Source: Microbacterium profundi | Lineage (GTDB): Bacteria; Actinomycetota; Actinomycetes; Actinomycetales; Microbacteriaceae | DNA length: 64,000 bases | Assembly: GCF_000763375.1 (NCBI RefSeq) | Contig: NZ_JPSY01000001.1 | Span: 1,984,001 to 2,048,000 of the forward strand | Reading direction: 5' to 3' | Shown here: positions 56,201 through 63,120 of the stretch, piece by piece | Layout of the letters: every line of letters begins with the position of its first letter | Position numbering within the stretch: position 1 is the stretch's first letter | Made by a program: the position numbers and the translations under genes | The notes under the pieces: generated by a model | What the model was told of the DNA's origin: nothing | The model's database searches: none | The model's input: only the letters and a program-made list of their open reading frames with translations

Positions 56201-56721
56201 CGACCGATGCCGCCGCCTGGCAGGACGAGTTCGGCGTCGTGCGCGACGTGACCGCCCTGACCACCGAGCAGAACGCGCTGCGCTACGACGTCGTGCCCGT
56301 CACGATCCGTTTGGAGCAGGCGAGCGACGCCGAGGCCGTGCGAGTGATCGCCGCCGGCGTCCGCGCCGGCGGGCGCGTCAATGTCAGCACGGCATCCGCG
56401 CTTCCCGCCTCGATCACGCGATGGGCTGAACGCGCCGGGATCGTCGTCGCCGTCGAAGACTCCTCCGCGTGGGCCGCACGCGCAGTGCGTCTCGCTGAGA
56501 CCGGCGGCGGGCGTATCCGCCTCGTCGGCGGAGATCTCGCAACCACGGCTGCCGCGACGGGCGGCTCGCCCGCCGTCGCCGTGTACGCGGGGCCCGTGCT
56601 CTCCGCAGGCAGGATCGAACTGCTCCCGTTCCTGCGCGAGCAGGCCGTGTCGATCTCGTCGCACCGCTTCGGCACCCCGCACCGTCACGACATCGCTCCG
56701 CTCGTGGGGCAGCAGGTGTAA
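53212..56721 (+). CDS. putA: Bifunctional proline dehydrogenase / glutamate-semialdehyde dehydrogenase
   Basis: 1169 residues. Residues ~85-465: FAD-dependent PRODH barrel (VDYVSIKVSSTVAPHSPWAF, GKFINLDMEEFKDLDLTIAV, LDYALRPNHVKNVRIGIAGH). Residues ~520-1000: ALDH (VTPPWNFPVAIPAGSTLSAL, LAETSGKNAIIVTPSADLDL, catalytic Cys near 770 in FGHAGQKCSAASLV, EYFGPVLGVM). A C-terminal ~150-residue region follows as in long PutA forms; there is no N-terminal ribbon-helix-helix, so it is not a self-regulator. Converts proline to glutamate. The N-terminus has short TVHAE repeats. GAGGAG precedes the ATG. Controlled probably by the divergent LysR. Confidence 0.95.
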   Translation: MTDVTSTPTGRTRTVHAETVHAETGHAEIAALADDAIALVQRWLVESREVPTDTSAARLAGVLSDPNGLDFTVGFVDGVVRPEDLKVAARNLRDLVPLTPKFLPAALRGLIGLGGALAPAFPGIVVPISRRVLRGMVRHLIVDATDAKLGKAIRSIRSGDGVQLNINLLGEAILGEEEAARRLAGTRRLLERDDVDYVSIKVSSTVAPHSPWAFDEAVRHAANALIPLFRIAAARGGKFINLDMEEFKDLDLTIAVFTTILDRDEFNALEAGIVLQAYLPDALGAMIRLQEWSAARVADGGAPIKVRVVKGANLPMERVDAETHDWPLATWGSKQASDASYKAVLDYALRPNHVKNVRIGIAGHNLFDIALAWLLANRREVTDGIEFEMLLGMATAQASVVRRTVGSLLLYTPVVHPAEFDVAIAYLIRRLEEGASTDNFMSAVFELDDEPVLFARERDRFLASIQSMPTDVPASNRTQDRTAAQPAAARDSFTNTPDTDPSLAANRDWGDAIRSRMQSSTLGDETARANTLSDAAALEKVIATAASAGASWRALGAAGRAEILHRAGDILQARRAELLEVMGSECGKVLEQGDPEVSEAIDFAHYYAESAKRIENIDGATHKPVGLTVVTPPWNFPVAIPAGSTLSALAAGSPVIIKPARQARRSGAVMIEALWEAGVPRDVLQYVQFDRSLSPSKGLGAQLVSSPAVERVILTGGYETAELFRSFRPDLPLLAETSGKNAIIVTPSADLDLAAKDVAYSAFGHAGQKCSAASLVILVGSVAQSERFRRQLVDAVGSYRVGRPWEESTRIGPLIGPAEGKLLHVLTTLEPGESWVVEPERLDDDGALWRPGIREGVAAGSPFHLTEYFGPVLGVMTADSLEEATAMVNAIDYGLTSGLHSLDDDEIAQWLASVRAGNLYVNRGTTGAIVQRQPFGGWKKAAVGAGTKAGGPSYLIGLSDWEDAPVTAEAPKDAVSRAALDALGDHEAAAWLQGALSTDAAAWQDEFGVVRDVTALTTEQNALRYDVVPVTIRLEQASDAEAVRVIAAGVRAGGRVNVSTASALPASITRWAERAGIVVAVEDSSAWAARAVRLAETGGGRIRLVGGDLATTAAATGGSPAVAVYAGPVLSAGRIELLPFLREQAVSISSHRFGTPHRHDIAPLVGQQV

Positions 56722-56911
56722 ACTCGCCGGGTGCTGTTCTCGATGAGCGCCCTGAGGGCGCGGAAGGCGGTTGCAGGCGCGTCGAGCGCCGGCGGCAGAG
56801 GCTGAGTACGAGCCGGAGGCGGAACCCCCGTCACCGGCGACTCGTCATACCCGGTATCCATCTGACGGATGCCGTGACCTTCTCACCTCACATCAGAAAG
56901 CAGTTCCTCCC
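56722..56911. other. Gap between putA and FBP gene
   Basis: 190 bp with GC-rich inverted segments (gcgccctgagggcgc at about 56747). No gene is supported; it should contain the putA terminator and the promoter of the next gene. Confidence 0.4.
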
Positions 56912-57397
56912 ATGCGTCCCATCGACGAGCGCGCCATCCGCGCCTCCTTCATCAACGCCTCCCGCAAAGAGGTCTCCTCCCTCTCGCTTCCCCAGGGTTT
57001 CGCTGAGATCGACTTCGACCGGATCGACTACCTCGGCTGGTCCGACCCGAAGTTCCCGCGGCGTGCCTACGTCATCGCCGAGGTCGACGAAACCCTCACC
57101 GGGGTGCTCCTGCAGCGCGCCGAGCAGCGCGTGCTCTCACGAGCGCAGTGCTCGTGGTGCGAAGACGTCGCGCTCCGCCACGACGTCCAGCTGTATTCGG
57201 CCCGCAAGGCCGGCGCCGCCGGTCGCAAGGGCGACACGATCGGCACACTGGTCTGCGCCGAGTTCGGCTGCTCGCACACCGTGCGGCGGCTGCCGCCGCT
57301 CGCCTACGAGGGCTTCGACCGCGAGACGGCACGCGAACTGCGCATCCTGCGTCTGCAGGAGAACGTGACGGGGTTCCTCCGGTCGGTCGCCGGCTGA
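56912..57397 (+). CDS. FBP-domain (FusB-type, EF-G binding) protein
   Basis: 161 residues. The C-terminal treble-clef zinc finger of the FusB/FusC family is visible as SRAQCSWCEDV ... GTLVCAEFGCSHTVR, giving four Cys ligands. FusB proteins bind elongation factor G and free it from the ribosome when fusidic acid is present; actinobacterial members are short chromosomal genes of unproven role. Start at MRPIDERAIRASFINASRKE (56912). Single gene, followed by an inverted pair of repeats. Confidence 0.8.
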   Translation: MRPIDERAIRASFINASRKEVSSLSLPQGFAEIDFDRIDYLGWSDPKFPRRAYVIAEVDETLTGVLLQRAEQRVLSRAQCSWCEDVALRHDVQLYSARKAGAAGRKGDTIGTLVCAEFGCSHTVRRLPPLAYEGFDRETARELRILRLQENVTGFLRSVAG

Positions 57398-57399
57398 CA

Positions 57400-57555
57400 A
57401 GGCTTCGACTCGCGTTCGCTCGCTCACCCCGTTTCGTCTTCGGGCTTCGCCCTCCGCTCAACGACCCGCACTGGTGACACGGGCGCTTCCGCGGGTCGTT
57501 GAGCGAGCGAAGCGAGACGAAATGTGTTGAGCGAGGCGCAGCCGAGTCGAAACGA
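57400..57555. repeat. Inverted pair of extragenic palindromes
   Basis: A left unit (gcttcgactcgcgttcgctc, cgctcaacgacccg) and a right unit in opposite orientation (cgggtcgttgagcgagcgaa, gcgagtcgaaacg). Together they can form a long cruciform between convergent genes, so a terminator role is possible. Confidence 0.75.
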
Positions 57556-57558
57556 CCC

Positions 57559-58770
57559 TTACCGCAGCGCGTTGCGCACGGCCAGCACGCCGCTGAGCAC
57601 CTCCGCATGCGAGGTGCTCAGCGGCGACAGGCCGAGGCGGATGCCGTCGGGAAAACGGAAGTCGGGAATCACGCCGTCGGCCCACAGCGTCTTCATCACC
57701 TCGGCGAAGTCCGGATGCCCGATCGTCACGTGGCCGCCGCGCCTGTCGGCGTCGCGCGGACTCAGCAGTCGCACGTCGAGCGGTGCGAGCACATCGTCGA
57801 ACGCCCGCACGGCGAAGTCGGTGAGGGTCTTCGACTTCTCACGAACGGCGTCCATCGTCGCGGACTCGATCAGGTCGAGCATGCCCTGCATCGCCAGCAT
57901 CCCCAGCACCGGTGGCGTGCCGCTGATGAACTGCCGGATGCCGTCGGCGGGCGCGTACGCGGACCCCATGGCGAACACGTCTCCGGCGCCCATCCAGCCC
58001 TGGATGGGCTGGCGCAGCACGCCGTGATGACGCGCGTTCACGTAGGCGAAGGCGGGCGAGCCCGGTCCGCCGTTCAGGTACTTGTAGGTGCAGCCGACCG
58101 CGAGGTCGACGCCGCAGGCATCGAGATCGATCGGGATCACGCCGACAGAATGGCACAGGTCCCACAGCATCAGCGCGCCCGCCTCATGCACGGCATCCGT
58201 GATCGTCTTCATGTCGGCCAGCGCACCCGAGCGATAGTCGACGTGACTGAGCACGACGAGCGCGGTCTGCTCCGACACCGCTGCTGCGACGTCCTCGACC
58301 TGTACGCCGTGGACTGGATCAGCCGTGAGCCAGCGCACGGTCAGTCCGCGTTCGGCGGCGATGCCCTCTGCCACGAACCGGTCGGTGGGGAAGTTCCCCT
58401 CCTCGATGAGGATTTCCAAACGGTTTGGAAGAGCCGCCACGGCGGCACGTATGAGCTTGTAGAGCAGCACGGTCGTGGAGTCGGCGACGACCGTCTGGCC
58501 CGCTGCGGCCCCGATCGCGATCCGGCCGATGCGGTCGCCGAGCTCGGTCGGCAGGTCCATCCACTGCTCGTCCCACGAGCGGATGAGGCGCGTGCCCCAG
58601 TCGTTCCTCACGAACTCGGCGAGGCGCTCGGGCAGCGATCGCAGCGGCCGGCCGAGAGAGTTGCCGTCGAGGTAGGCGCTGACGCCCGGTGCCTCGACGA
58701 AGGCGTCCAGATGAGCCGTGAGCGGGTCATGCGCGTCGAGGCCCTGGGCTTCGGTGAGGAGATCGGTCAT
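57559..58770 (-). CDS. kynU: Kynureninase
   Basis: 403 residues, PLP fold type I. SAYLDGNSLGRPLRSLPERL is the family opening, ALMLWDLCHSVGVIPIDLDA carries the PLP-binding Asp, and the Schiff-base Lys is in VGCTYKYLNGGPGSPAF. GHVTIGHPDFAEVMKTLWAD lies in the C-terminal domain. Cleaves kynurenine to anthranilate and alanine. Start at 58770 with GGAGG upstream; 1 bp from the amidohydrolase stop. Last gene of the three-gene operon. Confidence 0.94.
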   Translation of the reverse strand: MTDLLTEAQGLDAHDPLTAHLDAFVEAPGVSAYLDGNSLGRPLRSLPERLAEFVRNDWGTRLIRSWDEQWMDLPTELGDRIGRIAIGAAAGQTVVADSTTVLLYKLIRAAVAALPNRLEILIEEGNFPTDRFVAEGIAAERGLTVRWLTADPVHGVQVEDVAAAVSEQTALVVLSHVDYRSGALADMKTITDAVHEAGALMLWDLCHSVGVIPIDLDACGVDLAVGCTYKYLNGGPGSPAFAYVNARHHGVLRQPIQGWMGAGDVFAMGSAYAPADGIRQFISGTPPVLGMLAMQGMLDLIESATMDAVREKSKTLTDFAVRAFDDVLAPLDVRLLSPRDADRRGGHVTIGHPDFAEVMKTLWADGVIPDFRFPDGIRLGLSPLSTSHAEVLSGVLAVRNALR

Positions 58771-58771
58771 G

Positions 58772-59731
58772 TCAGGCCTCCAGATCAGCGGGAGTGAGCA
58801 AACGGGCGAGGAGCGGGTCGGCCGTGTCGGGCGTGGCTCCAGGGTAGAAGAGCGGGTGCGATCCTGCGGTCGTGGGATCGACGGGTGCAAGGCACTGCAG
58901 CAGATCGGCGTCGTCGAGGCCGGCTTCCCTCAGCGCGCCGATCTCCCGCGGGTTCAATCCGACAGGCATCGGACCGTTGCCCAGATCGGTGCCGTAGAGC
59001 ACCGTTCCGCCGGCCGAACGGAAGCGACGGACGTTGTCGATCGCGATGCCGTACGCCTCGTCGGCATGAACCGCGAGAGTGGAGATCCATGCGGCGGACG
59101 CAGCCTGTCCACTGATCTCGGCATCGGTGAGCCGCTCCGAGAACGGCGCGTGAGCGAGCCGCTCGGCGCCGAGCCGGACCACTCGCTGCGCCTCTCCAGG
59201 ACCCTCGGCATGGGCGACGATCGGGATGCGATGGGAAGCAGCGATGGAGACGATCGCCCGCAACAGGGTGTCGGAGAACACCGGACCCGCGGCCCGGTTG
59301 CTCGCGACCTTGATGCGCACGGCGCCCGACTCCTTCATCTCGACGATGGCTCGCTCCGCGGCATCCTCGTCCGCGATCTCGCGCACCGAACCGGCCGGCG
59401 CCCACGAACGGTCCGACGGATAGCCGCCCCGCGGGGTGAGGAAGGCCCCCGCGAACAGCACCTCGACGCCTTCGACGATCCTCAGTTCCGAGAGCACCGA
59501 CGGATCACCGCCCAGGTCGACGACGCGGCCGAGAGCCGAGCCGGCGAGCGGCGCGATATCGACGAGCTGCAGGTGCACGTGGTGATCCGTGAAACCGCCG
59601 GTGATCACGCCGTCGAGGCGCGGAAGACCGGTGGTGTCCGCTTCGGGGATCACGCGCAGTCCGGATGCGGCGTGGGCGACGACGCCGTCACGCCATTCCT
59701 CGCCGTCGAGGTAGGTGACCGCGACCCGCAT
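58772..59731 (-). CDS. Metal-dependent amidohydrolase in kynurenine operon
   Basis: 319 residues. Amidohydrolase metal motif GGFTDHHVHLQLVD near residue 46, later His in IPIVAHAEGPGEAQRV and a metal Asp in VLYGTDLGNGPMPVG. It is sandwiched between kynA and kynU with overlapping codons on the kynA side (TGATG). The pathway needs N-formylkynurenine hydrolysis at exactly this step, and neither a KynB-type cyclase-fold nor an alpha/beta-hydrolase formamidase is in the operon. It may replace them. That role is inference. Confidence 0.8.
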   Translation of the reverse strand: MRVAVTYLDGEEWRDGVVAHAASGLRVIPEADTTGLPRLDGVITGGFTDHHVHLQLVDIAPLAGSALGRVVDLGGDPSVLSELRIVEGVEVLFAGAFLTPRGGYPSDRSWAPAGSVREIADEDAAERAIVEMKESGAVRIKVASNRAAGPVFSDTLLRAIVSIAASHRIPIVAHAEGPGEAQRVVRLGAERLAHAPFSERLTDAEISGQAASAAWISTLAVHADEAYGIAIDNVRRFRSAGGTVLYGTDLGNGPMPVGLNPREIGALREAGLDDADLLQCLAPVDPTTAGSHPLFYPGATPDTADPLLARLLTPADLEA

Positions 59732-60618
59732 CAGCCGCCGATCTCGGTGCGCACCGTGTACAACTCGGGGAAGAACGTCAGCTCCAGCGCGCGCTGGAGG
59801 AAGCCGACCCCGCTCGATCCGCCGGTGCCCGGCTTCATCCCGATCGTGCGGGTGACGGTCTTCAGGTGCCGGAAGCGCCAGAACTGGAAGTTGTCCTCGA
59901 GATCGACGAGGTCCTCGCACGCTTCGTAAAGATCCCAGTGGGTGTTCGGGTTCTCGTAGATCTCGCGGATCGCCGGCACGAGCGATGGGTGCGGACGGTA
60001 CGGCTCGCGCACGTCGCGCTCGAGGATCTCGGTCGGGATCGGCAGCCCGCGCCGGGCCGCGAAGCGCAGGAACTCGTCGTAGAGCGTCGGCCGCTCGAAC
60101 TCGACCTTCAGCAGCGCGAGGTTGGCCGGATGATCGCGGAACACCGACAGCATCCGCTCGTTCTTGTTGCCGAGGGCGAACTCGACCGCACGGTACTGCA
60201 CGGACTGGAACCCCGACGAATTGCCCAGCGCCCCGCGGAACTGCGCGTACTCGGTCGGGGTGAGAGTCGCGAGCACCGACCACTGCTGGGTCATGACGTC
60301 CTGGATGCGCTTGACGCGCGCGACCCGCTTCAGTGCCTCGCGCAGGTCGTCGCTCGCGAGCAGTGTGCGGGCAGAGCTGATCTCGTGCAGCAGCTGCTTC
60401 AGCCAGAGCTCGGTGGTCTGATGCTGGATGATGAACAGCATCTCATCGTGGTGCTCCGGACTGCTGACCGGATGCTGCGCAGACAGCAGCCGATCGAGTT
60501 CCAGGTACGACCCGTACGTCATACGACCGGAGAGGTCGGTGACGATCGTATCCTCCAGGGGACGCTCGTTCCCGGTGGGATCGGTGGTGCCGGCCGAGTC
60601 AGTCGCGTCTGTTCCCAT
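59731..60618 (-). CDS. kynA: Tryptophan 2,3-dioxygenase
   Basis: 295 residues, haem-dependent. Motifs: MTYGSYLELDRLLSAQHPVS, HHDEMLFIIQHQTTELWLKQ (substrate site), SSGFQSVQYRAVEFALGNKN, HWDLYEACEDLVDLEDNFQF, WRFRHLKTVTRTIGMKPGTG with the haem-ligand His. Opens tryptophan to N-formylkynurenine. Start at 60618 after a weak AGGGA site. First gene of the operon; a TetR-like palindrome lies just upstream. Confidence 0.95.
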   Translation of the reverse strand: MGTDATDSAGTTDPTGNERPLEDTIVTDLSGRMTYGSYLELDRLLSAQHPVSSPEHHDEMLFIIQHQTTELWLKQLLHEISSARTLLASDDLREALKRVARVKRIQDVMTQQWSVLATLTPTEYAQFRGALGNSSGFQSVQYRAVEFALGNKNERMLSVFRDHPANLALLKVEFERPTLYDEFLRFAARRGLPIPTEILERDVREPYRPHPSLVPAIREIYENPNTHWDLYEACEDLVDLEDNFQFWRFRHLKTVTRTIGMKPGTGGSSGVGFLQRALELTFFPELYTVRTEIGG

Positions 60619-60636
60619 GATCCCTGAGGATATCCC

Positions 60637-60648
60637 GAACGATCGTTC
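60637..60648. promoter_or_regulatory. GAACGATCGTTC palindrome before kynA
   Basis: A perfect 12-bp palindrome 19 bp upstream of the kynA start, of the size and shape bound by TetR-type repressors. No intact regulator is adjacent. Confidence 0.45.
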
Positions 60649-60685
60649 AGGCGTCAGTGCCGGGTGCGCATCGGCGCGGTCGGAC

Positions 60686-61771
60686 TCAGGGCTGCGTGGT
60701 GTTCGCGTCCAGGAAGTCGATCGTCTTCTGCAGGGCCGTCTGGGCATCCGGCATGTCGAGATGGAACTGGTACTCGTGCGGAAGCTGCGGCTCATGCGGA
60801 GCGGGCCAGAACAGCGGCGTCACGTCGACGCCGAGCTCGTTCAGCCGGTCGGCCATCGGGATCGACTGGAGCCAGGTGAGACCGTCGCCGTTGCCTCCGG
60901 AGATGTACGTGGTGGGGAAGTCCTCGGTCACCCAGTTCACGGTCGACATCGTCGCGCCGGAAGAGTCCTCGGCCCAGGTCTTGGTGCCGGCGTAGGCCCA
61001 CATCGACGACTTCAGGCCCCAGCCGATGACGCCGTCGAGCTGCGCAAGCGCCGCGAGGTCGTACACGCCGCAGTTCAGCACGGTGGCGACGACCTGGTCG
61101 GCTGACAGCTTCGGCTCGATGTCCATGATCTCGGCATAGTCGGGGCTGGTGATGAGCGTCGCCATCTGACTCGCCAGCTGTCCGCCTGCGGAGTCTCCCG
61201 CGAGCACGATCTGTGTTGTATCGACGTTGAGCTCATCGGCGTTCTTGTCGATGTAGCCGAGCGCATCGTTGATCTGACGCACGGCCTTCGGGTAGAAGCC
61301 CTCGGGCCCCAGCGTGTAGTTCACGGCGATCGTCGTGTATCCCTCGGCGGCGAGGATGCGCATGTACGGGTCGACGTTCTCCTTCGATCCCGAGACCCAG
61401 GCTCCGCCGTGGATCCACACGATCGTGGGCAGGGGGCCGGTGGCGGATGCCGGTGTGAAGACGTCCATCGTCGTGTCGACGCCCTCATCGGCATAGGCGA
61501 CATCGAGCTTCTCGGTGAGCTTGGTGTCGGGCACGTACTTGTCCATCTCCGCCGCGGTGGCGTCGCCGCCCTGCGTGAAGACGGCCCTGATCACCATGGC
61601 TGACGGCCAGGGGGTGATCGCTCCGATGATCGCGACGACGACCGCGATCGCGATGATGATGCCGAGCACCACGCGAGTCTTGAACCAGCGTCCGTGCGCC
61701 CGCTTCGGGCGGTCATCGCCGTCGTGGGTGCGGTCTTCGGGCGCGTCGTTTGCAGGCGCGGTCGTGGTCAT
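60686..61771 (-). CDS. Membrane-anchored alpha/beta hydrolase (HSL-like esterase)
   Basis: 361 residues. Basic N-terminus then one membrane helix (VVLGIIIAIAVVVAIIGAIT, near 35-55). Catalytic domain with oxyanion motif IVWIHGGAWVSGSKE, nucleophile motif VLAGDSAGGQLASQM and late His in PAPHEPQLPHEYQFHLD. Family: hormone-sensitive-lipase-type carboxylesterases. Substrate unknown. The operon neighbour is not obvious; kynA lies 67 bp downstream of its stop and is transcribed in the same direction, but the palindrome in that gap suggests its own promoter. Confidence 0.85.
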   Translation of the reverse strand: MTTTAPANDAPEDRTHDGDDRPKRAHGRWFKTRVVLGIIIAIAVVVAIIGAITPWPSAMVIRAVFTQGGDATAAEMDKYVPDTKLTEKLDVAYADEGVDTTMDVFTPASATGPLPTIVWIHGGAWVSGSKENVDPYMRILAAEGYTTIAVNYTLGPEGFYPKAVRQINDALGYIDKNADELNVDTTQIVLAGDSAGGQLASQMATLITSPDYAEIMDIEPKLSADQVVATVLNCGVYDLAALAQLDGVIGWGLKSSMWAYAGTKTWAEDSSGATMSTVNWVTEDFPTTYISGGNGDGLTWLQSIPMADRLNELGVDVTPLFWPAPHEPQLPHEYQFHLDMPDAQTALQKTIDFLDANTTQP

Positions 61772-61888
61772 GGAATCCCCTCCACGGATCAGTGTGGCAG
61801 TAGCGAGTGCCACGATGCTCGTCCAGGTCGCACTTTCTGTCGTTCTGGCGCCGGGAAAGCGGCAGAAACTGGACCTGAACCGAGGAGG

Positions 61889-62380
61889 TCAGCCGTCGAG
61901 GCCCTTGAGCAGGCGACTGAGGCCGTAGTCGAACGCCAGGTCGACGTCTCCGCCGAGGCGGAACGCGCCGGCGAGCTCCATCTGCAGGAATCCGGTCATC
62001 CACGCCGTGAGAAGGCGCGCGGCGTCCAGCGCGTGGTCTTCGCCGACGCGCGCGGCGCTCGCGCGGAGGACGGGGCCGGCCGCGCGGTCGAGGGATGCCA
62101 GGGGAGGGGAAGCCGTGAACATCAGCCGGAACCCTTCCGGATGCGCATGCGCGAACGCGCGGTACGTCGTGGCCAGGCCGGTCAGCAGGTCGTCGGGCCC
62201 TCCCGGCTGCGCATCGTCCTGCTCGACGCGTTCGAGTTCGGCCGACAACTCGTCGACCACCGATTCGGCGACCGCGGCGATCAGTGCATCTCGGTCGCGC
62301 ACCCGCTTGTACAGCGAGGGTGCTCGCACGCCGACGCGATCGGCAACGGCCTGCATCGTCAGGCTACGTAAGATAGCCAT
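61889..62380 (-). pseudogene. TetR-family regulator lacking its N-terminal helix
   Basis: The frame reads LTMQAVADRVGVRAPSLYKR, the second and recognition helices of a TetR HTH, followed by a normal ligand domain (TGLATTYRAFAHAHPEGFRL, LLTAWMTGFLQMELAGAFRL). The first helix (normally ~20-25 residues before LTMQAVA) is missing; the codons before MAILRS do not resemble it. DNA binding is likely lost. Candidate start 62380; divergent from the next gene, whose start is 33 bp away. Confidence 0.7.
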
Positions 62381-62412
62381 CGCAAGATCATCCCACGGAT
62401 CGGTAGGACACC

Positions 62413-63120
62413 ATGAAGCTCGCACCGCACCTGCACCGCCTGGGCAATGACATCGTCGCCTCCTATCTCGTCGATGCGCCGGACGGCGTCACTCTGATCG
62501 ACGCGGGGATGCCGGGGCACTGGAGCGACCTGCAGGAAGAGATGGCGAGCCTCGGTCGACCGCTCTCCGACATCAAGGGACTCATCCTCACGCACGGCGA
62601 CAGCGACCACATCGGCTTCGCCGAGCGATTGCGCGCCCAGCACGGCGTTCCCGTCTTCGTGCATGCTGCCGACGCGGAACGCGCGCGAACAGGGGAGAAG
62701 CCGAAGACGCCGATGGGGCCCGCGAAACTCGGGCCGATGCTGGGCTTCTTCGCGTACGGCATCCGCAAGAAGGCCCTGCGGCCGATCTAAGTCAAAGAAG
62801 CGACGGAGATCGCCGACGGCGACGTGCTCGATCTGCCGGGTGCCCCCGTGATCGTCGGGATGCCGGGACATTCCCCAGGGAGCATCGCGGTGCACATCCC
62901 GATGGCGGATGCCGTGTTCGTCGGTGACGCGCTCACCACCAGACACGTGCTCACTGGGCGCGATGGTGCCCAGCCTGCACCGTTCACCGACGAACCCGCA
63001 GAGGCGCTGGCATCACTCGACCGGCTCGCAGAGGTGACGGCATCCTGGGTGCTGCCCGGCCATGGCGCGCCATGGCACGGCTCGCCGGCCGACATCGTGT
63101 CCGTGGTCCGCAGCGACTGA
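62413..63120 (+). pseudogene. Metallo-beta-lactamase-fold hydrolase with in-frame stop
   Basis: One continuous frame broken by TAA at 62788-62790. Before it: YLVDAPDGVTLIDAGMPGHW and the metal motif LILTHGDSDHIGFAERL. After it, same frame: VIVGMPGHSPGSIAVHIPMA, VFVGDALTTRHVLTG, WVLPGHGAPWHGSPAD, which hold the remaining metal ligands. One base change (CAA to TAA) would explain the break. The joined protein is ~235 residues, normal length. Both halves are otherwise well kept, so the change is recent. Confidence 0.85.
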
